Origin: Catenulispora sp. MAP5-51
GTDB taxonomy: Bacteria; Actinomycetota; Actinomycetes; Streptomycetales; Catenulisporaceae
NCBI RefSeq assembly: GCF_041261205.1
Contig: NZ_JBGCCH010000003.1
Span: 496,001-560,000 of the forward strand
DNA length: 64,000 nucleotides
Reading direction: 5' to 3'
Shown here: positions 24,710-37,284 of the stretch, one piece after another
Layout: each line of letters begins with the position of its first letter
Numbering within the stretch: the first letter of the stretch is position 1
Notes under the pieces: model-generated
Told to the model about the DNA's origin: nothing
Databases searched by the model: none
What the model saw: only the letters and a program-made list of their open reading frames with translations
Made by a program: the position numbers and the translations under genes

Positions 24710-25123
24710 ATGAACGAGCAGCCCGAGGTCGGGCGTCCCAACTACAGCGCCGGAGGCAGCCGGCCCTCGGCCGGTCCGGTGCCGCGTCAGGGCGGCGCCT
24801 ACCCGCCGGACCAGGGCGCGCGGGTGGACCTGCGCGCGGTGGCCGCGATGGCGGCGGCGGCGCTGGCGTGGTCGTCGTGGACGCCGTTCTACAACCTGCC
24901 GATAGTCGTGGCGCTGGTGGCCGCGGTCCTGGCGGCGCGGTGGGGGACGCGGGCCAAGCGGAACATCCTGGCCTCGGAGGGGCGCCGGACCGGAGCGGGC
25001 CTGGCGGACCTGGCGCGGCTGCTGGGGATGGCCGATCTGGCGATCCTGGCCTACCTGATCTTCCACTACTACTTCGTCGCGCACGCCGGAATCAAGGGCG
25101 TCCTCACGCTGTTGCTCACGTGA
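24710..25123 (+). CDS. Small membrane protein of unknown function
   Basis: 137 residues from ATG 24710 (MNEQPEVGRPNY), preceded by GGAG at 5 nt. A GTG at 24647 would add a Cys-x2-Cys leader (ECVACGRKI) and cannot be excluded. The first 40 residues are Pro/Gly-rich and cytoplasmic-looking. Three hydrophobic stretches lie at about 44-58, 62-76 and 108-130, separated by the basic segment WGTRAKRNIL. It resembles DUF4190-type small actinobacterial membrane proteins in layout, but I cannot name a family. Confidence 0.65.
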   Translation: MNEQPEVGRPNYSAGGSRPSAGPVPRQGGAYPPDQGARVDLRAVAAMAAAALAWSSWTPFYNLPIVVALVAAVLAARWGTRAKRNILASEGRRTGAGLADLARLLGMADLAILAYLIFHYYFVAHAGIKGVLTLLLT

Positions 25124-25297
25124 CGGTCCGTGGCGGGTGGGGCGGGGGAATACCTCCCGTGCCCCTGTCGTTGAACCCGATGCCGCCAAGTGTCCTCCGT
25201 CCCGTCAAGCCCGCACGCCACCGTGTCCGGCATGCGAGAATGGGTGGGTTCGCCGGCACGGCGGACCGTGGTGGGCCCGGGGATCGGACCAGCCGCC
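25124..25297. other. Spacer before the str operon promoters
   Basis: No open frame with a start site and no repeat were found in the 174 bp after the membrane protein stop. Confidence 0.5.
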
Positions 25298-25326
25298 TTG
25301 ATGGCGGCCTTCGCCGGTGCTAGGGT
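25298..25326 (+). promoter_or_regulatory. str operon promoter 1 (distal)
   Basis: TTGATG and TAGGGT are 17 bp apart. The leader to rpsL would be about 330 nt. Confidence 0.5.
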
Positions 25327-25339
25327 CCCTCCCCTCGTT

Positions 25340-25369
25340 TTGACCTCACAGGCATGCCCTGGGTAGGCT
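25340..25369 (+). promoter_or_regulatory. str operon promoter 2 (proximal)
   Basis: TTGACC and TAGGCT are 18 bp apart. The two tandem promoters serve rpsL-rpsG-fusA-tuf. The roughly 290-nt leader from here to 25666 contains no gene I can support. Confidence 0.55.
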
Positions 25370-25666
25370 CGTCGCCGTGCCAGGGGTGTCCCCCCGGCTG
25401 CTCCTGCCTGCGCACCGTTCGTTCGGTGGCGTCGGCGCCAAGCCGCTCGCCGTTCCGCCGGAGGCAGCAGGGGTCTGTTGGTCGCGACACACCCGACCTC
25501 GTGGACCGGACGTCCCGGGTGATACCCGGACAGGACGGACCCGGTCCCGCAGGGGTGTGTGACAAGTGGACAAGCAGGAACTCGACGCGAAACCGAGAGG
25601 TAGTAGCTCTCCACGACCGGGGTCGCCCACGTGGAGCCGTAGAAGGAAAGGGAAGGCCAGCACCTA

Positions 25667-26041
25667 GTGCCTACCATTCAGCAGTTGGTCCGCAAGGGCC
25701 GGCAGGACAAGGTTGTGAAGAGCAACACTCCTGCGCTCAAGGGATCCCCGCAGCGCCGCGGCGTCTGCACCCGCGTGTACACCACCACGCCCAAGAAGCC
25801 GAACTCGGCTCTGCGCAAGGTGGCCCGTGTGAAGCTGTCCTCCGGCATCGAGGTCACGGCGTACATCCCGGGCGTCGGCCACAACCTGCAGGAGCACTCG
25901 ATCGTGCTCGTGCGCGGCGGCCGTGTGAAGGACCTGCCGGGCGTTCGGTACAAGATCGTCCGTGGCTCGCTCGACACCCAGGGCGTCAAGAACCGCAAGC
26001 AGGCCCGCAGCCGCTACGGCGCCAAGAAGGAGAAGAGCTAA
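25667..26041 (+). CDS. rpsL: 30S ribosomal protein S12
   Basis: 124 residues from GTG 25667 ([15 protein letters not shown]). The decoding-centre loops [11 protein letters not shown] and [11 protein letters not shown] are wild type, with the two lysines whose substitution confers streptomycin resistance intact. The stop TAA overlaps the rpsG ATG by one base. It is the first gene of the str operon. Confidence 0.98.
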   Translation: MPTIQQLVRKGRQDKVVKSNTPALKGSPQRRGVCTRVYTTTPKKPNSALRKVARVKLSSGIEVTAYIPGVGHNLQEHSIVLVRGGRVKDLPGVRYKIVRGSLDTQGVKNRKQARSRYGAKKEKS

Positions 26042-26511
26042 TGCCTCGCAAGGGTCCTGCCCCGAAGCACCCGGTCGTCATCGACCCGGTCTACAACTCG
26101 CCCCTGGTCACCTCCCTGGTGAACAAGGTGCTGCTGGACGGCAAGCGCTCCACCGCCGAGCGCATCGTCTACGGCGCCCTGGAAGGCTGCCGCGAGAAGA
26201 CCGGCACCGACCCGGTGATCACGCTCAAGCGCGCGCTGGACAACGTCAAGCCGACCCTGGAAGTCAAGTCCCGCCGCGTCGGCGGTGCGACCTACCAGGT
26301 GCCGATCGAGGTCCGCGCCGGCCGCAGCACCACGCTGGCCCTGCGCTGGCTGGTCGGCTACTCCCGGCAGCGCCGCGAGAAGACCATGACCGAGCGCCTG
26401 ATGAACGAGCTCCTGGACGCCTCCAACGGCCTGGGTGCCTCGGTCAAGCGCCGCGAGGACACGCACAAGATGGCGGACGCGAACAAGGCGTTCGCGCACT
26501 ACCGCTGGTAA
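26041..26511 (+). CDS. rpsG: 30S ribosomal protein S7
   Basis: 156 residues, normal length, from ATG 26041 in the TAATG overlap with rpsL, with AAGGAG inside the rpsL end. It contains [10 protein letters not shown]-like and [14 protein letters not shown] segments and the C-terminal [11 protein letters not shown]7 binds the 3' major domain of 16S rRNA and in E. coli represses the str operon. Confidence 0.98.
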   Translation: MPRKGPAPKHPVVIDPVYNSPLVTSLVNKVLLDGKRSTAERIVYGALEGCREKTGTDPVITLKRALDNVKPTLEVKSRRVGGATYQVPIEVRAGRSTTLALRWLVGYSRQRREKTMTERLMNELLDASNGLGASVKRREDTHKMADANKAFAHYRW

Positions 26512-26548
26512 CCCCGGTAGCCGAGACCGCAGAAAGTAGCTGAGCGAA

Positions 26549-28666
<2,118 letters not shown>

Positions 28667-28698
28667 CCCAAGCCGGTTCACCTAAACAAATCTGTAGA

Positions 28699-28727
28699 GC
28701 CGCCGGGGGCAGCCATCCCTCGGCGGC
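28699..28727 (+). promoter_or_regulatory. Hairpin in the fusA-tuf spacer
   Basis: An 11-bp stem (one G-T pair; GCCGCCGGGGG/CCCTCGGCGGC) with a 7-nt loop lies 28 bp before the tuf GTG. It could be a processing site or partial attenuator. EF-Tu is usually needed in excess over EF-G. Confidence 0.45.
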
Positions 28728-28754
28728 ACCACAACCGTCCAACAGGAGGACATC

Positions 28755-29948
<1,194 letters not shown>

Positions 29949-29980
29949 GGCCTCCGTGGCCTCGGCCGCTGAGCAGTACT

Positions 29981-30023
29981 GCGGGAAGGCCCCCGGAGCT
30001 TCAAGCTCCGGGGGCCTTCCCGC
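29981..30023. terminator. Terminator after tuf
   Basis: Twenty to twenty-one bp of perfect complement (GCGGGAAGGCCCCCGGAGCT and its complement) around a tight TCA loop. It closes the str operon and marks the left edge of the accessory islet. Confidence 0.9.
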
Positions 30024-30074
30024 GTCTACTTTCGAGTGAATTTCCTGAACGCCTCACACCTGCGAACAGCGCTG

Positions 30075-30100
30075 GGGGAATTAACTAGATGTAATTCCCC
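30075..30100. promoter_or_regulatory. Inverted-repeat operator ahead of the PIN pair
   Basis: Perfect 8-bp arms GGGGAATT and AATTCCCC around a 10-nt centre end 10-16 bp before the first start codon of the pair. The AT content is higher than the surroundings. Position and symmetry fit autorepression by an antitoxin or complex. Confidence 0.65.
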
Positions 30101-30116
30101 GAACTCGGAGGTGGGC

Positions 30117-30335
30117 GTGAAGTACCCCCTGCAACCCGGCGAGACCTTCGACGCGTGGCTGGCCCGCGTCCAGCCGCTGCGCCGCGGCGAACTGACGGCG
30201 CGGGTCCGCGGCGCCGGCATCAGGCCCCTGACCCGCGAGGAGTTGGCGGCCTGGCCGACGCTGTTCGCCTCGGAGCGCGAGCACAAGGCGTTCCTGGCCT
30301 GGCTGCGCGTGGAGCGGCAGCGCCATGGCCGGTGA
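30117..30335 (+). CDS. Small protein upstream of a PIN-domain gene, putative antitoxin
   Basis: 72 residues from GTG 30117 (MKYPLQPGETFDAWLARVQ), with CGGAG 6 nt upstream; GTG 30111 or 30036 are in frame but less well placed. It is charged and helical with an Arg-rich C-terminus (FLAWLRVERQRHGR). I do not recognise a family. It overlaps the following gene by 11 nt (4 nt is more usual), and a palindromic operator stands directly upstream. This is the layout of a type II antitoxin, but no DNA-binding fold can be claimed from sequence alone. Confidence 0.6.
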   Translation: MKYPLQPGETFDAWLARVQPLRRGELTARVRGAGIRPLTREELAAWPTLFASEREHKAFLAWLRVERQRHGR

Positions 30336-30912
30336 GGAACGCGCTTTGAGCGCCGAAGACCTCACTGCGCGGTGGCTGACGGCCGAGGAGGTGCTGGGCC
30401 GGCACCCCGGCCTGAGGGCCGACAACCATCGCGGGCCGGAAGTGGTTTCGGCCGGCGAGTATCAGCAGTCCGCGCTGCGGTTGGTCGCCGAGGCCGATGC
30501 GGCGCCGGTCGGCGGGCATCCCGCGCCCGACCTCGTCGCCGCCGACACGGCTCAGGCCTCCCGCTGGTTCACCGCGGATCCGGCGCCGGGCCGGCTCGCC
30601 GGCCGCACCGTGGTCCTGCCCTTCGTCGCGCTGGCCGAGTTGGCGACCTGGCCCGAGCGGCTGCTGTGGGGCCACGCGCGCAGCGAGGACCTGAGCCGGT
30701 GGACCGATCCCGGGCGCGTGATCGCCGCCGACGACACCGTCTGCCGCGTCTGGGCCCGCATCACCGTCGCGGCGCAGCGTGCCGGGAGCGCGGCGTCCTC
30801 CGAGGACGCCTGGATCGCCGCCGGCTGCCTGTCCTACGGGCTGCCGCTCGCCACCCAGCACAAGCGGCGCTATCAGTACTTCGCCGCTCGGTACGGTCTC
30901 AGGCTGCTGTGA
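30325..30912 (+). CDS. PIN-domain (VapC-like) protein with extra N-terminal region
   Basis: 195 residues. Residues about 70-195 read as a VapC-type PIN nuclease: Asp74 in AADTAQAS, Glu105 in VALAELATW, and Asp161 in SEDAWIAAGCLSYGLPLAT. These are three of the acidic residues that bind metal; the usual fourth, in the T-N-x-x-D-F stretch, is replaced (TQHKRRYQYF). Residues 1-68 are an additional domain (LTARWLTAEEVLGRHPGL...) not found in standard VapC of 130 residues. If active it would cut RNA, probably tRNA or rRNA. Its 5' end overlaps the 72-residue gene, its presumed antitoxin. Confidence 0.7.
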   Translation: MAGEERALSAEDLTARWLTAEEVLGRHPGLRADNHRGPEVVSAGEYQQSALRLVAEADAAPVGGHPAPDLVAADTAQASRWFTADPAPGRLAGRTVVLPFVALAELATWPERLLWGHARSEDLSRWTDPGRVIAADDTVCRVWARITVAAQRAGSAASSEDAWIAAGCLSYGLPLATQHKRRYQYFAARYGLRLL

Positions 30913-30921
30913 GCGCCCGGG

Positions 30922-31107
30922 CTAGACGGGCGACCCGCTCTGGGCCATCAACTTCTCGCATTCCTCCAGCCAGCGCATGTCCACGATCGCGACCACCGGC
31001 TCCCCGGTGTCGTCGGTGACGTAGACCGGGTGGCGCGTGACGCGGGCCTCCTCGACCAGGTCGGGGAACAGGGCGCGGGCGTCGTCGAGGGTGTAGGCGG
31101 CTTCCAT
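30922..31107 (-). CDS. Phd/YefM-like antitoxin, no toxin partner beside it
   Basis: 61 residues from ATG 31107 (MEAAYTLDDARALFPDLVEEA); a longer open frame upstream is not supported. The pattern 'x-x-A-R-x-x-x-x-x-L-V-E-E-A...P-V-Y-V-T-D-D-x-G-E-P-V-V-A-I-V-D' is that of the N-terminal half of Phd/YefM antitoxins. The usual partner (RelE, Doc or PIN) is not next to it on the minus strand. It converges on the PIN gene with a 9-bp gap. It may be an orphan or may act on the neighbouring toxin. Confidence 0.65.
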   Translation of the reverse strand: MEAAYTLDDARALFPDLVEEARVTRHPVYVTDDTGEPVVAIVDMRWLEECEKLMAQSGSPV

Positions 31108-31176
31108 GGCGTGACCGTATGCCGCACGTGGGCGGGAATCGCGGATCGACACGATGAGACATTCGTCTTGAACAAA

Positions 31177-31200
31177 CGTCTTGCACGAACGTACGAGACG
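31177..31200. promoter_or_regulatory. 24-bp operator-like palindrome with promoter
   Basis: Eighteen of 24 positions are symmetric (CGTCT...AGACG with inner ACG/CGT). It overlaps TTGCAC (31181), which pairs with TACAGT (31205) over an 18-bp spacer, a repressor-over-promoter layout typical of TetR control. A further CGTCTTG direct repeat starts at 31164. No TetR gene is nearby. Confidence 0.55.
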
Positions 31201-31250
31201 CTTGTACAGTCGTGTCGTCGAGCACGGCAGGGCATCCGAAGGGGCAGACC

Positions 31251-31437
31251 ATGACCAGCACTCGCAGCATCCTGATATCCGGCGCGGGCATCGCGGGCCC
31301 CGCGCTGGCCCACTGGCTCCACCGGCACGGCTACCGGGCGACCGATCCACATGGACAGCTGGTCGACCGGCCGCGTGGTGCTCCTCGGCGACGCCGCGTG
31401 GTGCGCCGGCCCCGGCGGCCGATCCCGTGCGTTTGAC
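31251..31437 (+). pseudogene. Gutted FAD-dependent monooxygenase
   Basis: ATG 31251 begins MTSTRSILISGAGIAGPALA, the N-terminal dinucleotide-binding motif of PHBH/TetX-type flavin monooxygenases. After about 29 codons the sequence jumps, in another frame, to MDSWSTGRVVLLGDAAWCAG near 31350-31410, the C-terminal FAD-ribityl (GD) motif of the same family. The roughly 250 residues in between and the rest of the C-terminus are missing, so an internal deletion with frameshift is clear. The promoter and operator upstream remain. Confidence 0.85.
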
Positions 31438-31580
31438 GGAGAACACGTCCGTCGCCTGAATGTCGACAGTCGCCGATCGCTTCCCCACGGTGACCAGGCG
31501 AGGCCGCGCGACCGCCGCGAGCAGGGCGTGTGCCCCATATCACATCTCAAAATGACTCCCTGGTATCCCCACGCCCCGAT
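31438..31580. other. Spacer after the monooxygenase remnant
   Basis: No gene or repeat recognised. It may hold further decayed coding sequence, but no motif is readable. Confidence 0.4.
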
Positions 31581-31610
31581 TTCCCAAAACCCCCAGGCCT
31601 GGGCCATACT
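31581..31610 (+). promoter_or_regulatory. Possible S10 operon promoter
   Basis: TTCCCA (31581) and CATACT (31605) are 18 bp apart. A perfect 12-bp palindrome CCCAGGCCTGGG (31592-31603) fills the spacer. The leader to rpsJ would be about 380 nt. Confidence 0.4.
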
Positions 31611-31993
31611 GTTGAGGTTGCCTGACCGTACGCGCCCGCATGACGGGTGCTCGGGAGCTCCCGGCCGTCCTCGGCCAGGGCTCCACTGCTGGTAGGGCAC
31701 TCTTGTGGAATCCGGATTCTGCAGGCGAGGCGATGAGTCGCGCCCACGGGATCTCCGCGCTTCACCGGGCGACACGCCCGACCGCGTGGACCGGAGGACA
31801 TGGGACAAGAACGACAAGCTTCGCGGGACACACAGGCTGTGGAACGCGGCGAACCCGGTGGTCAGGTGGGTCCACAACCGCCCCGACCGCCGGTCGCGTT
31901 GATGCGAGCACTCCCCGGCACCGATCGGGGAGGGCCGACGCAGACGCCGGACAACAGGTCCAAGAAAGACGAAGGATAAGGAACCAAGCAGCC
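31611..31993 (+). promoter_or_regulatory. S10 operon leader
   Basis: A 383-bp non-coding leader. It holds a CGGGCG/CGCCCG stem (31766-31780) and a 7-bp CTCCCCG/CGGGGAG stem with 8-nt loop (31911-31932). No start site supports a gene. L4-type leader control cannot be inferred from this alone. Confidence 0.4.
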
Positions 31994-32302
31994 ATGGCGG
32001 GACAGAAGATCCGCATCAGGCTCAAGGCCTACGACCACGAGGTGATCGACTCCTCGGCGAAGAAGATCGTCGAGACCGTGATCCGCACTGGTGCGCAGGT
32101 TGCCGGCCCGGTGCCGCTGCCGACTGAGAAGAACGTGTACTGCGTCATCCGCTCGCCGCACAAGTACAAGGACTCGCGCGAGCACTTCGAGATGCGCACG
32201 CACAAGCGACTCATCGACATCCTCGACCCGACCCCGAAGACGGTTGACTCGCTGATGCGTCTCGACCTCCCCGCGGGCGTCGACATCGAGATCAAGCTCT
32301 AG
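31994..32302 (+). CDS. rpsJ: 30S ribosomal protein S10
   Basis: 102 residues from ATG 31994 ([19 protein letters not shown]), AAGGAA 9 nt upstream. Complete, with the long loop [35 protein letters not shown], shown here only by its landmark residues Pro-Leu-Pro-Thr and His-Lys-Tyr-Lys. S10 also forms NusB-S10 in antitermination. It is the first gene of a 21-gene cluster that runs to rplO. Confidence 0.98.
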   Translation: MAGQKIRIRLKAYDHEVIDSSAKKIVETVIRTGAQVAGPVPLPTEKNVYCVIRSPHKYKDSREHFEMRTHKRLIDILDPTPKTVDSLMRLDLPAGVDIEIKL

Positions 32303-32313
32303 GCGGCCGGCAC

Positions 32314-32961
32314 ATGGGAAAGCAGATTAAGGGCGTCCTGGGCGAGAAGCTCGGCATGACCCAGGTCTGGGACGAGAACAACCGGGTCGTCCCGGTGACC
32401 GTCGTCAAGGCCGGGCCGTGCGTCGTGACGCAGATCCGCAAGCAGGAGATCGACGGCTACGAGGCCGTGCAGATCGCCTACGGTGCCGTGAAGCCGACCA
32501 AGGTGACCAAGCCCGAGGCCGGCCACTTCGCGAAGGCCGGCGTCACGCCGCGCCGCTACACCGTGGAGATCCGCACCACCGACGCCGCCGAGTACGAGCT
32601 CGGCCAGGAGATCACCGCCGAGACCTTCACGACCGGTCAGATCGTGGACGTCTCCGGCACCTCCAAGGGCCACGGCTTCGCCGGTGTCATGAAGCGCCAC
32701 AACTTCCGGGGCCTCGGCGCGGGCCACGGCGTGCAGCGCAAGCACCGTTCGCCCGGTTCCATCGGCGCCTGCGCGACCCCCGGTCGCGTCTTCAAGGGTG
32801 TCCGCATGGCCGGCCGCATGGGCTCGGCGCGCGTGACCGTCCAGAACCTCACCGTCCAGGCCGTGGACGCCGAGAAGGGCCTGATCCTGGTCAAGGGTGC
32901 CATCCCCGGCCCCAACGGCGGGCTGGTCCTGGTCAAGACCTCGGTCAAGAAGGGAGCCTGA
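32314..32961 (+). CDS. rplC: 50S ribosomal protein L3
   Basis: 215 residues, 11 bp after rpsJ. It contains [21 protein letters not shown] at the N-terminus and the peptidyl-transferase-reaching loop [20 protein letters not shown], with [18 protein letters not shown]. It is an early-assembly protein near the factor-binding and catalytic centres. Confidence 0.98.
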   Translation: MGKQIKGVLGEKLGMTQVWDENNRVVPVTVVKAGPCVVTQIRKQEIDGYEAVQIAYGAVKPTKVTKPEAGHFAKAGVTPRRYTVEIRTTDAAEYELGQEITAETFTTGQIVDVSGTSKGHGFAGVMKRHNFRGLGAGHGVQRKHRSPGSIGACATPGRVFKGVRMAGRMGSARVTVQNLTVQAVDAEKGLILVKGAIPGPNGGLVLVKTSVKKGA

Positions 32962-32963
32962 CC

Positions 32964-33617
32964 ATGACGCAGGTTGTCTCCGTCGACCTCCCCGGCGAGA
33001 TCTTCGACGTCCAGACCAACATCCCGCTGATCCACCAGGTCGTGGTGGCCCAGCTGGCCGCGGCCCGTCAGGGCACGCACAAGACCAAGACCCGCGGCGA
33101 GGTGTCCGGCGGCGGCAAGAAGCCGTACCGCCAGAAGGGCACCGGCCGGGCCCGTCAGGGTTCGACCCGCGCGCCGCAGTTCGCCGGCGGTGGCGTCGTC
33201 CACGGCCCGGTGCCGCGCGACTACGCCCAGCGCACCCCGAAGAAGATGAAGGCCGCCGCCCTGCGCGGTGCCCTGTCGGACCGGGCCCGCGACGGCCGCG
33301 TGATCGTGGTGGACGCTCTGGTGGAGGGCACGACGCCGAACACCAAGTCCGCCGTGGCGCTGCTCAAGGGCGTGACCGAGCACAAGAGCGTGCTGGTCGT
33401 GCTGCAGCGCACCGACGAGGTCTCCTACAAGAGCCTCCGCAACGTCCCGACCGTGCACCTGATCGACGTCGGCCAGCTGAACACCTACGACGTGCTCGTC
33501 AACGACGCCGTCGTGTTCACCCAGGGCGCTTTCGACCAGTTCGTCGCCGGTCCCGCCAAGGGGAAGTCCGCGACCGCGGTGGCGAGCTCCCTCGAAGTTG
33601 AGGGGAGCGACGCGTGA
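32964..33617 (+). CDS. rplD: 50S ribosomal protein L4
   Basis: 217 residues from ATG 32964, 2 bp after rplC. The exit-tunnel loop [19 protein letters not shown] is intact. L4 lines the tunnel constriction (macrolide region) and in E. coli controls the S10 leader. The end overlaps rplW by GTGA. Confidence 0.98.
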   Translation: MTQVVSVDLPGEIFDVQTNIPLIHQVVVAQLAAARQGTHKTKTRGEVSGGGKKPYRQKGTGRARQGSTRAPQFAGGGVVHGPVPRDYAQRTPKKMKAAALRGALSDRARDGRVIVVDALVEGTTPNTKSAVALLKGVTEHKSVLVVLQRTDEVSYKSLRNVPTVHLIDVGQLNTYDVLVNDAVVFTQGAFDQFVAGPAKGKSATAVASSLEVEGSDA

Positions 33618-33948
33618 GCAGCAAGTTCGCTGACCGCTCGGTCCTGGCCCGCGACATCATCATCAAGCCGGTGGTGTCGGAGAAGAGCTACGCCCTTCTG
33701 GACCAGAACACCTACACCTTCGTCGTCCACCCGGACACGAACAAGATCCAGATCCGCGAGGCCGTCGAGGAGATCTTCGACGTCAAGGTCCTGTCGGTGA
33801 ACACGATCAACCGCCAGGGCAAGCGCAAGCGCACGCGCTACGGCGTGGGCAAGCGCAAGGACACCAAGCGCGCGATCGTGACCGTGGACCCGAACCCCGG
33901 TGGCGGCAAGAAGGGCCGCATCGAGCTGTTTGGAGGGCCGGTTTCCTA

Positions 33949-33949
<1 letters not shown>
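33614..33949 (+). CDS. rplW: 50S ribosomal protein L23
   Basis: 111 residues from GTG 33614 within the rplD stop. It contains [22 protein letters not shown] and [21 protein letters not shown]23 sits at the tunnel exit and docks SRP and trigger factor. One-base overlap with rplB (TAATG). Confidence 0.97.
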
Positions 33950-34785
<836 letters not shown>

Positions 34786-34797
34786 GAGGAGGTTTAG

Positions 34798-35079
34798 ATG
34801 CCGCGCAGTCTCAAGAAGGGTCCCTTCGTGGACGCCCACCTGATCAAGAAGGTGGACGCCCAGAACGCGAAGAACACCAAGAACGTCATCAAGACCTGGT
34901 CCCGGCGCTCGATGATCGTGCCGGACATGCTGGGTCACACCATCGCCGTGCACGACGGCCGCAAGCACGTCCCGGTGTTCATCACCGAGGCCATGGTCGG
35001 CCACAAGCTGGGCGAGTTCTCCCCGACCCGCACGTTCAAGGGTCACGTGAAGGACGATCGGAGGTCGCGCCGTGGCTGA
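34798..35079 (+). CDS. rpsS: 30S ribosomal protein S19
   Basis: 93 residues, AGGAGG 7 nt before ATG 34798. It contains [17 protein letters not shown] and [22 protein letters not shown]. It forms a head complex with S13. Overlaps rplV by 8 nt. Confidence 0.98.
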   Translation: MPRSLKKGPFVDAHLIKKVDAQNAKNTKNVIKTWSRRSMIVPDMLGHTIAVHDGRKHVPVFITEAMVGHKLGEFSPTRTFKGHVKDDRRSRRG

Positions 35080-35464
35080 GAACAAGGCCAAGGACCTCGC
35101 GGGCAATGAGGCCATTGCCCAGGCGAAGAACATCCGCATGACCGCCATGAAGGTGCGCCGGGTCGTGGACATGGTCCGCGGCCAGGACGTCGAGCAGGCG
35201 CTGGACACCCTGCGCTTCGCGCCGTACGCCGCCGCCGAGCCGGTCTTCAAGTGCGTCGCGTCGGCTGCCGCCAACGCGCGCAACAACAAGCAGCTCCGCG
35301 GCTCGCTGGTCATCAGCGAGGCCTACGTGGACGAGGGCCCGACCCTGAAGCGGTTCCGGCCGCGTGCCCAGGGCCGCGCCTACCGCATCCGCAAGCGGAC
35401 CTCGCACATCACGATCGTGGTCCAGGAGACCGCGGGCGTCGCGCAGAAGGGCAGGACCCGATAG
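35072..35464 (+). CDS. rplV: 50S ribosomal protein L22
   Basis: 130 residues from GTG 35072 ([19 protein letters not shown]). The fold core [19 protein letters not shown] is followed by the tunnel beta-hairpin region around [20 protein letters not shown], intact with respect to macrolide contacts. TAGTG overlap with rpsC. Confidence 0.98.
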   Translation: MAENKAKDLAGNEAIAQAKNIRMTAMKVRRVVDMVRGQDVEQALDTLRFAPYAAAEPVFKCVASAAANARNNKQLRGSLVISEAYVDEGPTLKRFRPRAQGRAYRIRKRTSHITIVVQETAGVAQKGRTR

Positions 35465-36345
35465 TGGGCCAGAAGGTTAACCCGCATGGGTTCCGCCTCG
35501 GCATCACCACGGACTTCAAGTCCCGGTGGTACGCCGACAAGCTGTACAAGGACTACGTCAAGGAAGACGTCGCGATCCGCCGCCTCATGACCGAGGGCAT
35601 GGACCGCGCCGGCATCTCGAAGGTGGAGATCGAGCGCACGCGTGACCGCGTCCGCGTCGACATCCACACCGCGCGTCCGGGCATCGTCATCGGCCGCCGC
35701 GGCGCCGAGGCCGACCGCATCCGCGGCAAGCTCGAGAAGCTGACCGCCAAGCAGGTCCAGCTGAACATCCTCGAGGTGCGCAACCCCGAGAGCGACGCTC
35801 AGCTGGTCGCGCAGGGCATCGCGGAGCAGCTGGCCCAGCGCGTGGCGTTCCGCCGCGCGATGCGCAAGGCGATCCAGTCCTCCATGAAGTCCGGCATCAA
35901 GGGCATCAAGGTGCAGGTCTCCGGCCGCCTGGGCGGTGCGGAGATGAGCCGCTCGGAGCAGTACCGCGAGGGCCGCGTGCCCCTGCACACGCTGCGGGCG
36001 AACATCGACTACGGCTTCTACGAGGCCAAGACCACCTTCGGCCGCATCGGCGTGAAGGTCTGGATCTACAAGGGCGATGTCACCTCGCTGTCGGCTCAGC
36101 GTGCGCTGAACGCCGCCGAGGCCCGCGCCGGGCGTCCGTCCCGCGACGGCGGCGACCGCCGTGGCGGCGGCCGTGACGGCGGTCGCGACGGCGGCCGTGG
36201 CCCGCGCCGTGACGGTGGCGGCGGCGGACGCGGTCCGCGCCGCGACGGCGGCGGTGGCGGCGGCCAGCAGTCCCAGGCTCCGGCCCAGGCGCAGGCTCCG
36301 GCCGCCGCCGAGGCCCCGGCCGCTACCGAGTCTAAGGAGGCGTGA
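35464..36345 (+). CDS. rpsC: 30S ribosomal protein S3 with long Gly/Arg/Asp tail
   Basis: 293 residues from GTG 35464 ([20 protein letters not shown]). The KH domain has [20 protein letters not shown], and the C-terminal domain has [20 protein letters not shown]. After about residue 218 a 75-residue tail of RDGG, RGGG and GPRRDGGGG repeats ends in Gln/Ala/Pro. E. coli S3 is 233 residues; such tails occur in actinobacteria. S3 and S4 help unwind mRNA at the entry tunnel, so the RGG-like tail may touch RNA. Confidence 0.97.
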   Translation: MGQKVNPHGFRLGITTDFKSRWYADKLYKDYVKEDVAIRRLMTEGMDRAGISKVEIERTRDRVRVDIHTARPGIVIGRRGAEADRIRGKLEKLTAKQVQLNILEVRNPESDAQLVAQGIAEQLAQRVAFRRAMRKAIQSSMKSGIKGIKVQVSGRLGGAEMSRSEQYREGRVPLHTLRANIDYGFYEAKTTFGRIGVKVWIYKGDVTSLSAQRALNAAEARAGRPSRDGGDRRGGGRDGGRDGGRGPRRDGGGGGRGPRRDGGGGGGQQSQAPAQAQAPAAAEAPAATESKEA

Positions 36346-36764
36346 TGCTGATCCCTCGGCGGGTCAAGCACCGCAAGCAGCACCACCCCGGTCGCTCCGG
36401 CGCCTCCAAGGGCGGCAACAACCTGGCGTTCGGCGAGTACGGCATCCAGGCGCTGACCCCGGCGTACGTGACCAACCGGCAGATCGAGTCCGCCCGTATC
36501 GCCATCAACCGGCACATCCGCCGTGGTGGCAAGGTGTGGATCAACATCTACCCGGACCGTCCGCTGACCAAGAAGCCGGCCGAGACCCGCATGGGTTCCG
36601 GTAAGGGTTCGCCCGAGTGGTGGGTCGCGAACGTCAAGCCCGGCCGAGTGCTCTTCGAGCTCTCGTACCCGAACGAGGAGCGCGCTCGCGAGGCTCTGCT
36701 TCGCGCCACGCACAAGCTCCCGCTCAAGTGCCGGATCATCAAGCGTGAGGCAGGTGACATCTGA
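36345..36764 (+). CDS. rplP: 50S ribosomal protein L16
   Basis: 139 residues from ATG 36345 ([17 protein letters not shown]) in the TGATG overlap with rpsC, AAGGAGG 4 nt upstream; a GTG 3 nt earlier is possible. It contains [19 protein letters not shown] and [19 protein letters not shown]. It sits beside the A-site tRNA. Confidence 0.98.
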   Translation: MLIPRRVKHRKQHHPGRSGASKGGNNLAFGEYGIQALTPAYVTNRQIESARIAINRHIRRGGKVWINIYPDRPLTKKPAETRMGSGKGSPEWWVANVKPGRVLFELSYPNEERAREALLRATHKLPLKCRIIKREAGDI

Positions 36765-36988
36765 TGGCGACCGGGACCACCGCGCGCGAACTGCGCGAGC
36801 TCGGCGACGCCGAACTGCTGGAGAAGCTCCGTGAGAGCAAGGAGGAGCTGTTCAACCTCCGCTTCCAGCAGGCCACCGGCCAGCTTGAGAACCACGGCCG
36901 CATGCGCGCCGTGAAGAAGGACATCGCTCGCATCTACACCTTGATGACAGAGCGTGAGCTCGGCATCAGTACTGAGGAGGCGAAGTGA
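36764..36988 (+). CDS. rpmC: 50S ribosomal protein L29
   Basis: 74 residues, a helical hairpin with the [20 protein letters not shown] and [18 protein letters not shown] core. ATG 36764 overlaps the rplP stop by one base. The last codons overlap rpsQ (GTGA). Confidence 0.98.
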   Translation: MATGTTARELRELGDAELLEKLRESKEELFNLRFQQATGQLENHGRMRAVKKDIARIYTLMTERELGISTEEAK

Positions 36989-37266
36989 GCGAGCAGACGG
37001 TGGAGACCACCGAGGAGCGTGGCGCGCGCAAGGTGCGCGAGGGGTACGTCGTCAGCGACAAGATGGAGAAGACCATCGTCGTCGAGGTCGAGGACCGCAA
37101 GAAGCACCCGAAGTACCGCAAGGTCGTGCGCCGCACCACCAAGCTCAAGGCCCACGACGAGCAGAACACCGCCGGTGTCGGCGACCGCGTTCTGCTCATG
37201 GAGACCCGGCCGACCTCGGCGACCAAGCGCTGGCGCCTGGTCGAGGTTCTCGAGAAGGCCAAGTAA
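36985..37266 (+). CDS. rpsQ: 30S ribosomal protein S17
   Basis: 93 residues from GTG 36985. OB-fold with [20 protein letters not shown] and [20 protein letters not shown]. It is followed by an 86-bp spacer with a hairpin, the point where E. coli divides S10 from spc. Confidence 0.98.
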   Translation: MSEQTVETTEERGARKVREGYVVSDKMEKTIVVEVEDRKKHPKYRKVVRRTTKLKAHDEQNTAGVGDRVLLMETRPTSATKRWRLVEVLEKAK

Positions 37267-37284
37267 CCAGTCCGTTCGGCCAGG

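Noticed and set aside
25667-26041. Streptomycin-resistance substitution in S12
   Set aside because: Both key lysine loops, [11 protein letters not shown] and GRVKDLPG, are wild type.
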